A DNA stretch of 64,000 nucleotides. Source: Incurvaria masculella. Its lineage: Eukaryota > Arthropoda > Insecta > Lepidoptera > Incurvariidae. The stretch is from assembly GCA_946894095.1 (NCBI GenBank), contig OX335641.1, forward strand, positions 11,922,501 through 11,986,500. Reading direction: 5' to 3'. The position numbers and the translations under genes are program-made. Shown in pieces: positions 1 to 12,900 of this stretch; within the stretch, counting starts at the first letter, position 1; each line of letters opens with the position of its first letter. The notes under the pieces are model-generated. The model did not search any database and had not been told where the DNA came from. It saw only the letters and a list, made by a program, of their open reading frames with translations.

Positions 1-424
1 ATTTAAGTTCTGTGGTTTGACACTTGATTTCATTGGGAGTATTTGGGAGCGCAGCGACTTCTCTGAACTCTTTGTTTCATTGTCCGTGTTTTGTGTTCAG
101 CGTTGCCACAGCCTTCTCTATTGTCTTGTCTTGTCTTGAGACGAGAGAGACAAGTAGAGGAGGCTGTGGCGTTGCCAATTACCACTCCTCGAAATCCGTT
201 AAAATTCGGAATAGGAACCAAGTTTTCATTAAAAATTTCGAATGAGGAAAAAAAAAGGGCGTATAGCCGACGGCCGTCCAAACGACTTTCGGGAGAAGTT
301 GAAATGCAAAGCTATCCCGATTGCTTCAATATTCGTAATATTCTTCAAATGACCAAAACAAAAATGTCATGCAGCAAACAATGAAAAATTAAGGTTAAAT
401 ATTCGGTATATTTTTGGAATGATT

Positions 425-662
425 TTGGACAATCCACATAAAACTGTATGTTCCCTTCCTTACCTACTTACTAGGTGGTAAGGTTAATCCCCTCCGGGTT
501 GGTACCATCGCATTGAATAAACGATGGTCGAAGCGGCAATAAAAATTGTCCATGTTTTCCATCCAGTTCAATGTAGCAAGCACCTAGTTTCCATGAGGTG
601 CGTTAGGCTAATATCTGACGGTCAGTTTGTATTAGTCGTTCATTTCCAGTTACATAAAAAAC
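425..662 (+). mobile_element. SINE, 3' body only
   Basis: Contains the shared SINE body: cgggttggtaccatcgcat, gatggtcgaagcggcaat, gtgttttccatccagtt-like and a tail ending cataaaaaa. Head missing. Confidence 0.75.
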
Positions 663-1039
663 CGGCCAAGTGGCCTATACTTTACAATAGTATAAGGCTA
701 GCGCGCTTTTAAGTCAACAAGATAAAAAAATGCGGGCATTTATAGCACGTAGAATGGCAATTCTCAGTATGCTACATATCGACTGTACCATCGACCGGTC
801 ACCACGCATGACGCCTTTGATGGGTCATGTCATCCAACAAGCCAAGGCGACAAGGTCATGTTATCAAGACTGCCGCCGCAACTCACCTACGCAGCTCCAG
901 CGTGGTGTGTGCTAAGCTCAGCCACTAAGGGCCGAGTGCACGAAAGAACAAACAATCAAAATCAACGTCAACGTCTGGTTAAACAGGTCAATTTCTATGG
1001 ACAGTATGGAAGGGACTCCATGCGGTTCACTAAAAGTGA

Positions 1040-1340
1040 CGTGTTTGAACACTGATTAACTCGGCTGTGTCGTCGTGCAATCGGGGCTAAGAGGAAAGGT
1101 CCAGGTCCAGCAAAACGGCACCCTCAGCTTTATAGTGGGGGTCGGGCGTTACTTCAGAAATGATGTAATCGCCAACGACGTGCAGATGCCAACGGTGGAG
1201 GAATTTCTTGTGAAACTCGCGCGCCGCATATTCGAGCGCGCCGATTTTTACCTAACCATCTTTGCCCCCTTGCAGGCACGGCCGCCCGAAGGACATCAGA
1301 TGCCCCTAGAGCTGCTGCTGTGCTCCCAGTCGCCCGACCA
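1040..1340 (+). pseudogene. LINE ORF2 C-terminal fragment
   Basis: The frame contains RNDVIANDVQMPTVEEFLVK, then LARRIFERAD and a late RPPEG block, resembling jockey-type polymerase C-termini. A neighbouring 70-bp stretch (about 1010-1085) recurs at 42920-43000. Confidence 0.55.
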
Positions 1341-2511
1341 GGAAAGCATTGGTGTAACGCAGTGCCTACTCGAAGTCACGATGAGATGATGCTCAACACG
1401 CCGCGAGCATTCCGAGAAGCAGCCTGGGTAAAATACACGTGCATCTACGGACCTTCAATGCCACAGTAGGGATTGGAATTTGCAAGGAAATCATATGTGG
1501 GTCAAAGTTCAGTGTGTGCTTTGTGTCCAATAGGTGATGCCGTTGTACATTAAACCGTGCACAAGACCCAGACAACGAAATCGGGACGGTCGTGAATACA
1601 GAACATATGATATCCTGTCGTGAACGCGTAAATTGCTGCGGTCTTGTCTACAATGTACGAATTTCGGAACGCACGGCTTTTGACGTTTGTTGACAAATGT
1701 TTTGACACAAAAAAGATTGGAGCACGCAAATGCGGTCTTGCCTTGATTTTAGTTTTCTTTCTACTAAACGAATCTCACAGCCTAATTAGCATTCATTTAT
1801 ACTCGATGGACTGTTGAGTCGATTGCATATTGAAATACAAACGGGGGGTTTGTAAGTGTTGTTCCCATTACGCCGACGTGCTATGTCGGAGCTACAAAAG
1901 AGACTAATGAAGAAAATGCCTCCGAAATGTCCTCGGTCTACCGGCCCTAAGTATGCCGCACATATTACAAGCTCTATAGATCGAACTACGTCATAATATC
2001 TCAAATCCGCTATTCATATTTGTCGACTTTTTTGTGGTTAGGTTCCGGTCATTGCCGCTCGAACGAACATGGTTCATTTAGTGCCCAAACTAGTCTACTT
2101 AAAAAAACGTAAAACACATAAATGGCTCCCGAGCACGTGCACTCAGCGGGTGAATAATGTTAACCTCATTTTTCCCAACATAATGATGTTTTTAGGCACA
2201 TTTCGGTGTGCTGTAGAAAGGTTGAGGTTGCAGCGAAGGGGGGAGGGGGTTTTCGTTTGGGGGGTACACTTCCCTGTGGAAGTGGAGGGGGCAAGCCTTA
2301 CCCAACCTAAACTAAACTAACCTAACCTTACCTAGTCTAACTGGTCCATGTCGGGTGGCGCATGCCAATCTTTAATTAATTAAATTAATTATTGTACTGA
2401 TGTGCTGGAATAGGGAGCCTCAACTGTATTTGGCTTCTCTTCGCTTATATTAAAAAAAATCCTAAAGTACAAGTCTCGTGCAGAAAAATAATTTTGCCAT
2501 AAGATTCTCAG

Positions 2512-2557
2512 ACCCTCATCTACTAGTCCCAGTTACTAGGGACTAGTAGATGAGGGT
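2512..2557. repeat. Perfect 19-bp hairpin
   Basis: Arms accctcatctactagtccc (2512-2530) and its exact complement (2539-2557), 8-nt loop. Confidence 0.9.
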
Positions 2558-2799
2558 TATTTGGCAAATAATTTCGTATTTTTTTATGATATATGATCTT
2601 ATCCTCTTTATCAGCTTAATAGTTCCTAGGTGGAAAGCATCACCATAATTGTAATTTAATGTTACGGATTTGATTTATATAAATTGTACTGAGTAGGAAT
2701 ATTAAATTTATGTTTATTAATAGCTGTGATACCGACAACAGGGCCTAATTTGGACCGGTCGGGTTAAGGTTTACTTATAAATTTCTGAATTCTCTATTT

Positions 2800-2839
2800 T
2801 GACCTTTTTTTTATCACACACATGATAAAAAAAAGGTCA
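2800..2839. repeat. Perfect 17-bp hairpin
   Basis: Arms 2800-2816 and 2823-2839 (tgacc, eight T, atca and its complement), 6-nt loop cacaca. Confidence 0.88.
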
Positions 2840-3329
2840 CAATTGTAAAAAATATGAAAAGTTTGATTCATTAATTGAACTTGATAAATGTTTCTCGTCA
2901 AAAACATTCCTATAAGATCAATATTACACCCTATCATTCAGCAACTTCAAAATAGATGGTCGAGTAACAATAAACCCCCTTTTCATAATATTTAATAGCC
3001 TGTAAGCCATGTTATTAATATTATTATTTTATTGACGAATGAGCAGTCGAGGAATGTTCAATTAGTTCAGATTTTATCAGATTTTTTATAATAATCTGTA
3101 ATATGCCATGCCTGCCAATAATTTGAGAAGCAAAACACCACTTAGAAACCACCACCACGAAAATCTTACGTTAACCGTCCAGAACCAACAACCCATGGAA
3201 TATTATTTTCGCAGTTATTGCATCAGTCTTTACATTCATAAAATTTTGAAATATTCTCGAAGAAAATATTTCCAAGTGTCCTGTTATGATGGCAGCCACG
3301 ATATAAGACACGTACTCGTACAGCTCGGG

Positions 3330-3622
3330 ATCTAAGGGGTTGCCTTTCACTTGCCTTTAATGTGAGAGGTTGTGGGTCCAAATCCTCGCCTTGGTCATGC
3401 ATTTCTCTTTCTGAGTTGGATAAGTGCATTTCCTTACAAATGCGAGCTTTTCCATGGTTCAGATCCCATATAAAAGTGTAGGTCCTCTACTCGGTGGTAG
3501 ATGCTCATAAAGGGATGTTCCTGGCACCTAATTCCTTCAGGAATGTGGAGCATTGGGCTAATACCATAACGGTAGTAGTGTGGTATTAGCCATCCATGTC
3601 AGGTTGCATAAAAATAAACTAT
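3330..3622 (+). mobile_element. SINE with tRNA-like head
   Basis: Head has a B-box-like ggtccaaatcc; then ctgagttggataagtgcat, and a shortened body ending with agccatccatgtcagg and ataaaaat. Confidence 0.65.
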
Positions 3623-3736
3623 TTGGCACTTGGTGGGTCGAACAGCCCATGTAAACCAGTCCACTATAAAACATTTACATTTCGTAAACCAGTTAATAGT
3701 ACTATCCGTCAACATAGTTTGAACTTGCGCTGCAGG

Positions 3737-3937
3737 ATGGCACCACTTGGGCCGGGCCGCCGCCGCGACTACGCCCCGGTGTCGTGGCGACGCTACTTCT
3801 CGCAAGCGGCGGATGTGGAGACCCATAGCGGCACGTTCCGCGTGTACCTTACACCTGAGCCGCCACCGACGCAGCGGCTGCGCGTCGTCACGCTCCACGG
3901 CGGGGGATACTCGGGGCTCAGCTGGGCGCTCTTCACG
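3737..3937 (+). CDS. PPME1: PPME1 exon 1 (visible first coding exon)
   Basis: Reads MAPLGPGRRRDYAPVSW and ends at LHGGGYSGLSWALFT, the N-terminal strand and oxyanion region of PPME1. The donor is cacg|gtatgg, phase 0. The exon is much more GC-rich than its surroundings. The upstream context ctgcag|gATG looks like a splice acceptor. Confidence 0.88.
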
Positions 3938-6900
3938 GTATGGACTCGGAGTGGCCCGCAATGATAAAAATGACAACATGAAGTATAACAGTTTGTTGAA
4001 GAACAACTCTATGTAACTCAGTTTAGTTAGCGCAGTGGGCATCCCATTCGATTCCAGATGAATGTTGAACTGTAAATGAGCAAATATTTTTCTGCTCTTT
4101 TTTCAAAATCCAGTTAAAGTGCTTTACTGTAGATGTCGCTGTTTAATCTCGTATGATTGTAAAGAAATATTGAACGAATGATTTAATTGTTTCTTTACTG
4201 AAGGAGTAGCTGAAACAAATGTGTCTGTGTAATAAGTTACTGAGTTCATGTTTAACGGTTATTTATTATTAGATTTTTAGTGTTTTAGGTTTCCGTACCC
4301 ATAGGGTGAAAACGAAACCCTATTACTAAGCCTCCGCTGTCCGTCCGTCCGTCCGTCTGTCACAGGACTGTATCTCATCAACCGTAATAGGTAGGCAGCT
4401 GAAATTTTCAGAGAGTGTGTATTTTTTTGCCGCTATAAGAACAAATAGGTAAAATAAAAAAATAAAAAAATGAATGTTACAATCATACAAAAAATGTCAA
4501 TTTTTTGTTTTTAATCTTGTACGATGGTACGGAACCCTTTGTGTGCAAGTCCGACTCGCACTTGGCCGGTTTTTTCCATATTGCGAGAGGTCCATTTAAC
4601 CAACACTCATTGAGTAATTTTTTTCTCAAATGCTCTCAATCTGACACTTTCACATGAGATGAATTTTTTTATGTTATAATGTCAAAGTTGGAATTATTAT
4701 AATTAAACTTGGCTATGAAAATTAGAATGTTGTATTACCTTGTTGAGTGTATGTATGTGCTCTCAGGAGGAACTTCTGAGTGTGGTGCAGTGTCAGGTGG
4801 TGTCCATCGACCTACGCGGGCACGGCGAGACCCACACTGGAGACGAGGACGACCTCAGCGGTGACACGCTCGCCAAGTGAGTGTCACCTTGTTTAATGCT
4901 TTTGATTTATATCCATTAATTTACTCTACTTGTAAAGCATCTAAACTTCGTTGAGGCGATAATAGAATATAGTGGTTCTTAATGTGTGCAAGAGAAATGG
5001 TTCATGCCATTTACGAAGCTGTCCTGCAGATGTTTTTATTAAAGGATTGGACGCCAGAACTCTCCTAAATTAGACTGAAATTTGATAAACAGACAATTTT
5101 ATTGCTGCGTCTATTCAATGCGATGGCACCAACCTGGGTGGACTGTAGGCTTGATCTAGTAGGGAATGGGACCTTCAAGGTTGCATGTGTGAACCATCAA
5201 GTGACCCATTCCACGAAAATTCGCATTGAAATTTTAGATAATCAGGAAACCGATTCATACCCTCGACATACAACTATAGGCATTAACCCTTTCTGGGCTA
5301 CTCGTCACGATTGAGTTATAACACAAAGTTTGGTATCGCAGCGACGTATCGGAGGTGCTGGTGAAGCTGTTCGGCGACCAGCTGCCGCCGACGATCCTCG
5401 TGGGCCACTCGATGGGTGGCGCGGTGGCGGTACGCGTCGCTTCGCTGCCCACGCTCTCCTCCTGCATCGAGGGCGTCGCCGTCATCGACGTGGTCGAGGG
5501 TGGGTACCCGCTATGTGCGGAAGGGGCGTGTGAACCATACCCCTCACATTCAAAAAATAATAACCCACCGATCTTATATCGATAGGGTCGGGAACCTATA
5601 TATTCCCCTATCCATAGGGGAATGTCATACCCGAAAAATGTCTATTCAATATATTTTCAGACTCAAAACGTTTCAATGAAGGTCATTGGACAAAAGGATT
5701 TCCCATAAAATCGTAGCTTTTGTTTATTTGAGGCTAAACAAAGAACGAGGCGTCCAAACATTAACCTTATAAAGTCAATTAAAGGTTAATGTTTGGATGC
5801 GAAACCCTTAAGGGTACACTAGTAAAATTGTTCCATTATTAAGGTTAAGGAATCTTAAGATAAATGGTTACAGGCTGACCTGTAAGTAATGTTTCTTATT
5901 ACAAAAAACATACATAGTTAAGAAATGATTTTAATACCACTGTGCCTGATTTACTTCGTTTGTTGTATCAAACATCAATCAATTCAAATTGATGTCTGCT
6001 TATAAATACTGCTGCTAAAAAAATGGATTTATAGATAACTAAAATATGAATTGTACTGTATTTTGACTCTAGTGTCATAAAAAAAAGTTGCCTGGAAAAA
6101 AGACATAAAAAACATTTCCTGAAAAAAATTCATATCATAGTTCAAAATCGACTAAAAAAAATTTTAGAAAAAATTCTTTTTTTAAAGTAATCTAATTATA
6201 TTATTAGGCAACGAACCACCTACATATGTCGAGCAGAGTCCGTTGTTCGCAGGCACGGCAATGGAATCTCTGGCGAGCATGCAGAGTTTCTTGCGCAGCC
6301 GGCCCACGCACTTCCGCAGCATCGAGCACGCCATCGAGTGGTGGTGAGTGGAACCGCACCGCCGCCGAGCACTTTGGTGCCGCTTTTGCTTTCATAGTGT
6401 ATTGCCATGGAAGATGGGTAGGTTTAGTAAAAAATACTGTCTGTGTAACCACATGCATCCTTAGGTTTGCACATACTGATTAATTTGCATACTTATTTCT
6501 TTCCGGTGTGCCGGGCTGCACTGAGCCTTAATATTTGTTATATGGTAAAAGCAATTATTGACTAACATACAATTTATTTATTTATTTATTTATTTATACA
6601 ATATAATTATAATTTTATAATATTATAGAAAATATATTGCCAGCCGAGGTAGTCCAGTGGTGCGATGCCTTGGTGTTCTATCATCGAGGTTAAGCAATAC
6701 TGGGCGTTAGAGGATGGCTGTGGTTCTGATCCAACATAAAACTGTGGGTACCCTCCTATCTTACAAGGTACCATTACATTGAATGAAAGGTGGTCGAAGA
6801 GGCTATGAAAATTGTTTTTGTTTTCCATCCATTTCAATGTGGCCATGCAATATAAGAAAGATTCTGGCATGGCACTTAATTCCTATGTGACGTTTAGTTA

Positions 6901-9900
6901 ATATATGGCAGTAGGTGTGGTATTAGCCATCCATCTCCAGTTCCATAAAAAAGTATGAATGATACCTAAATCTTTCCACCCAAGATTTCCAAATTCCAAA
7001 GAATTACTTATTTACATTTACTGATACTATAACTATTCTGTTTTTATTCTTAGTTTTAGGCCTGGTAACAAAAATAAACATTATTAATACTATAATTACT
7101 TCAATGAACGATTAAATAAATATTTTTTTCAAAAATTATTTCAAAAAGCTAAGTTGACTCCATACATTTCACAAAAAAAAACTTGCTTATTCAAACATTG
7201 GCTTAATCTTATAGTTGATGTCTCTTTCTGCAGCCAGGCCTTCATATCCTTACTTTCACAGTGTGCGGAGCGGTCAAGTGCGGAATGTGGAGTCTGCAAA
7301 AGTGTCAATGCCGAGTCAGATCATAAAGTAAGTCACAAGGTAGCTATTAAATACCTAGTTTAACAATAAAAAAAAAATGTGAACTGCACATAAGTCCAAT
7401 CATATATCCATAAAATATATCATGATCTCTAACTTTTGAATAGAAGACATTAGACAGTTATTAGGGAACTGGATAGGTGAACATTTTGGACCACTGTTTA
7501 AGCTGGCCATGGTTCGGATTCCACGTAAAACTATAGGACCCATCCTTACTTGGCGGTAGGGGTAACGCTCGAGGTGGTACCATCACCTTTTTTTTAAAGT
7601 AGTCGGAGCGGCTATCCAAATTGTCCGTATTTTCCATCTGTTTTAATGTAGCATATATCAGGAAGGTCCCGACATGGTCCCTAATTCCTATGTCTTGTGT
7701 TAGTCATAATACATAACATAAGTAACAATACTCATGAGGTTCAACTTATTAGAGATCTTGATGTTATAGTTGATGCAAAGCTGCGTTTTCATAAACACAT
7801 TGATCATATTGTTAGCAAATCTCTAAGAATGTCTGGTTTATTTATAAGGAATATGAAGCATTTTAAGAACTCAAATACCAAACTATACTTGTTTAATGCA
7901 TTGTGCAGAAGCACCATAGAATATTGTTCGCCAGTATAGAATCCTAATTACCAAATTTACATAGAACGGATTGAAAGAGTGCAATGCAAATGTTTACAAT
8001 GCGTGTTTTATAGTTGTCGTTTATTAAAAGCCCTTCCTGCTTAAAATGACAAATTACGTTACGGTTGGTATAGTTTATTTTGAAAATTGGTAACAATCTG
8101 GCATATCTCCTTCCCTTTTATCTATGGATCTGTCCGATGGGGCTTGAGTACACATACCTTGTATATTTTTCCACCCTGTTACCGGTCGGTATATGTTAGC
8201 TGCGCGAGCGGCCTGCTCGCGACCCGCGAGCTCGACGACTACAACCCGCCGGAGTCGCCGGACGGGGAGCCCCACGCCGCCGCGGCCGCGCGCGTCGACT
8301 CCATCGCCGAGGAGGCGGAAGACGAACAGGTTGGCGTAATGTGATCCGTGTGTCGAGGGACATGACATGTTCAGGTATTTCTTATTAACCGAGCCGGATG
8401 ACTTTACTTGTTCTGCCAAATATTTAAGTACAAGCTTTTCGTAGGTATTTGAAGCCAAAACAAGGTCAGAGTTATCAGTAACTAGCTGCGGTGGATTAGT
8501 ACAATGCACTATTAGTGTATGTATGTAAATACGAATTATTATGGTCTTGTTCAATGTTTTTATTCTTATTAATTTAGTATACACTGGCAGTTTTAAGCTG
8601 ATGTGTGTACTTTAAACGTTAATATTTTGTGTGCACTTCTATTATTATTAGGTTTTTAGTTAACTTTAATATTATTAAGGTGTTTGTCTAACTGGTTTTT
8701 ATTAAAACCATTTACTGTGATAGCACTAATCACTTCTTGAGGCCATTTGTTTGAGGAGTCCATTACTCTGTTTCAAAGAAAGTAATTCCTACTGTTTGAA
8801 TTAAACCTGGTTTGATTAAGGTTTAGCGAAGCTAGATCAGCTGCTATCCCACCTATAGAATACGGTTGATACCCTTGTTGCTAAGCAGCACGTCATATGC
8901 TTGCAAGAATAGGTTTTGTAGGATAGGTGATTATAAAATTAAACCCTGTCCACTGACACATGAATGTGATAGCATTATTACATTTTCCCTGACTCTATTG
9001 GTTAGAGCTTAAAAATATAATTGGCTGAAATAGGGTTTTGAATGAACGAAATCACATATTAATAAATTCTATAATATTTACTTTTACAGAGTACTATCGT
9101 ATATTAATAATAATTTTCTAATAATTGGCAGGGTGGACTTGGGTCGGTTCCCTCCCTACGCAGGACGAAAACACGTTCAGATTCGGTTTCTGCGCAGCTG
9201 GTTGCGCTTGGAGGGTACTGGCCAAGATCCACTCCGGCAATAATACTTATAGGTATTTTAAATATCATATTTTTTACTGCAATGATTGAGATATTATTAT
9301 GAGCATATAAACGAAGGTACAGTAATTTTCGTATACTGCTTTAGGTGAATGTCCATACCTCACATCTTTTTTCTCATTTTCAAAATTGAAAAACAATTAT
9401 GTATGTAGTTGTTGCATTAAATTATTATTTCACGAATAAGTATTCTTGTCACTTGAGTGTCAGTCAGCATTGAATATTATTGTGGCTTTTGACTGATTTG
9501 ACTATGTACCCTTTGAGAGATGTAATCTTTTAAGTATGTATAGCTTTGGTTGAAAATACAATGAAAAATTTTAACGGTTGTGTACAGGGTACCGAAGAGA
9601 CAGGGAGCTGCGCGGAGCAAGAAACAATATTCAAGCCACCGGGAGACCTAGCCGTTGGTGGGTGAGTGATCGCCTCATGCACTTAAGAATTAGAAAACCC
9701 AACTTGTAGCATCGGTCATAACAAGAACAAAAAGTGTTTGTCGATGCATTTGTTATCCCGGCCACCCCTCCGGGTCGATGACAATGGAAGTCCCCTCATG
9801 GTAAACGTGGACCATCTAAAGTTCCGTAAAAGGTTCCAAAACTAGATAAGTATATTACGCTCAAACAGAAGTAACTAAGACTATTTCCGACGCAAGCGAC

Positions 9901-12900
9901 CATCAGCTCGGTCGCGCGACCCGCTCAGTTCCACGCCCTGGCGACGGGCGCACCGGGCCCCTCGCGCAGCGCCGCCGCCGCCGCCTCCACCTCGCCCACC
10001 TCGGGCAGGCTGCGGTACATGAGCGAAAGGTGGCCGCTGCTCACCGTGCGCACCGCCACGTACTCGCCGACCTGTCGTCCGTCCGGCGTACACTACATTA
10101 GCTGCTGTCACTGAAGAGAAAGGGAGGGGAAGTTGCGTGCGGTCGATATCGCGGCTCCGCCATGGTCATAGATTAAAGAGAAAGGTATGGATATCTAACG
10201 TCATACAACGTACAAAACTCGACGATGAGAGCTTATTTTCGCTGGTACTATGAAATTTCTAACCAGCGCCATCTACCTCCGCCATAACTGCCTTAATTAG
10301 TTACACCGTTATTAAAGTAAGTTTAATTTAAAATGTTGCCTAGGTAGGCATGATAAATACGCTACATTTTAACTATAAATGAACGAATGGCATTATTATT
10401 CATTGGTTTCTATTTTATGTATTCTGAATGTGAACAGCAACGCCACCTGTGGACTTTTATGATCCCTATTCAACACTTTTATGACGTTAGCATTCTATCC
10501 CTTGACTTTAATCTATGGCCATGGCCAAAGTGGCCGCACTCCAATGTACTCTCAAAATGCTTTCATCAAGTCAGTTCCCACTACAAACCCCTTCAATAAT
10601 ACATCAGTGACTAAATTTGCCTGTGGCATTTGCTTTTCAAGTTGGGTTGGTAGATTTTGATAATTGGAGACAGCGGGGCTCATAGTAGGCGCGCTAGATG
10701 GCATATCTCCTTCCTTCCTGTCTTCCTCCTTACTATCTATGGCTACAGTCTGTAAGTTCGTGGCTCAAGGGTGGGTGAAATTGCCTTTCATCCAGGTCTG
10801 GGTTGAAATACCCGCCCCGTTCAGTCTCTTTTTGAGTTGGCTAAGTGCATTTCGTTACGAAGGTGAGCTGTTCCATCGTTCGGAATCCATGTAAAACTGC
10901 CGGTGACTTCCCTTACTAGGTGGTGGGTTTAAGCCCACTCGGGTTGGTATCATTGTATCGGACGAAAAGATGGTCGAAGCGGCAATGTTGTGCTAGCCGC
11001 AAAATTGTCCGTGTTTTCTATCCATCCATGTCTAGTTCCATAAAAAAACGGTTTTACAAAGAAATATAAAAAGGGAATTATTTCATTACATTCACCAATG
11101 ATAAGATATTATTAATGCTTAAATATTTTTTTAGTGCTCTTATTTTAACATCAATATATATCACAAACTAGCAATGTACATTGCTGCAAGTCGTAGCGTA
11201 TTGGACAGGTATCTTTTGTAAAGTTTCTTTGCAGATTCTTCTTTACAGAGATGATCGAATCCGTTTCAGTTTTCTATCAGTTTTTTTCCTTACTTAGTGT
11301 AGTTTTGACTACCAAAAATGCAAGCCTACTCGTTCATTAGCATGCAGCGCCCAGTTCCAAAGCATGGCTTTATTATGTAAATTTATGTACTACCAGGCTT
11401 TTACAAAAGTAACTCTCTGCGAGGTATGCCGCCAGTGAAGTATCCAGTTTTATTAATTTTGTATTATCTTTGAGTGCTATACTTTTGCCCTACACTTTGT
11501 GTGCACATAAATGTACATACCTGTTGATACCGGTAACGCGGTGCCGCATCGCTGCGGTGCCACACCAACGAAAATGCCCCGTCGGTGTCCTCCTGCACTA
11601 GGAAGGATGGCGCATCGCCACTGCCCGATGGGATCAGTTTCACCGAATATTTAACATTGGCCCAGTCCACGGTGGGGCCGGACCATCGACTCCTGTGGTC
11701 GGCGATCTCTGCCGGCGTTAAGGCCTTGTAGCGGATGTTCCTTCGCCGCTCGCTCGCGGGAATGGCAGGCCAGCTGTACACGACGGTCCATGTTCCCTTT
11801 AGAATGCTCGCGTCGAAGGTATTGGCGTCTGTGAATGATGAGGGGCTGAGAATCGCTAGAGCGATCGCAGGAATTAGTACCGTAACAGACACCATTTTTA
11901 TATATTGTTAATGCCACATATGTGATTATTGTTCACTCAAAATTAGTACTGATCTAGCTTGCTGGCGATTTGTCATGCGACCGTTATTCGAATGACGAAT
12001 GCTTTGATGACAATGGCCCGGGTTAATACGTTATTTATGTTTAATTATTAAATATACTATCTAGTGTCGCGAGCACAGGTCAATCTGATTGGTTGTTATG
12101 TATAAAAAAGAAAACACGTTACGTAATTACATAAATATGTTTTCTTTTATTTTATCTGGAATTTCATGTTCTTTCCGGTTCAAGATAAGGTAAATATTAT
12201 GGGATGTAAACATGTTGTTATCATGGGGCTCTGAATGCGACTCAAACATTATCATCCAAATAGCGCATTCTTAGTAGTATAATTTTAGTATTTAGTCCTT
12301 TTACAACAATTATTTTTTGTTTAGCGCCACATATGGCATACGCCAGCCCTCAAAAATGTGCCCCACTGCCAAAACCATGCCAGCCGGCCAGGTGCTTCTT
12401 CACACCATGTTTGAAGTTACCCAGGTTGTACTTTGGGGGTTGTACTACTACTCATTGCTATAAATAAATGATCTAAAGGATAGGTTGGTTCCAATTCGAG
12501 GAATTTAGACAGTGAATGGGTGTATTCCCTGCCTGTTGCGCGATGAGCGGTAGTATAAGGGTAGAAAGGCATTCGTTCTTTTTAACCACAAAAGATCCTA
12601 GTCAGCAGTAATCTTGTGGCAAAACACATTTCGATTATACGTTGTAGGTTTTGTTACAGGCAGTCTCACTCAGTTGGTGTGATGCGTTGTGGGACACCGT
12701 ACCCTAGATCCAAATCTACTAAGTTGGGTTCCTCACGAATCGACGCTCGTATTGTGGTCCTATCAACAATAACGAAAAAAACAAACATCAATAAGATTGT
12801 ATTATTCTGCACTCTGATTGGTAAACCAGTTTATGTTGTTGAATCGACGAGGCGTGTTTGCATCGACAGGTACCGTTGGCGTATAGACCTGTCGCGGAGC

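Larger units (their letters stand above)
1340..3329. other. No gene recognised
   Basis: Apart from the two hairpins listed, I see AT-rich spacer and repeat-like text with no supported exon. A missing PPME1 5' exon could be here or before the window. Confidence 0.5.

Noticed and set aside
3599..4042. 147-residue minus-strand open frame over PPME1 exon 1
   Set aside because: Antisense shadow of a GC-rich coding exon.
8075..8584. 169-residue minus-strand open frame
   Set aside because: Antisense to PPME1 exon 6; no domain.
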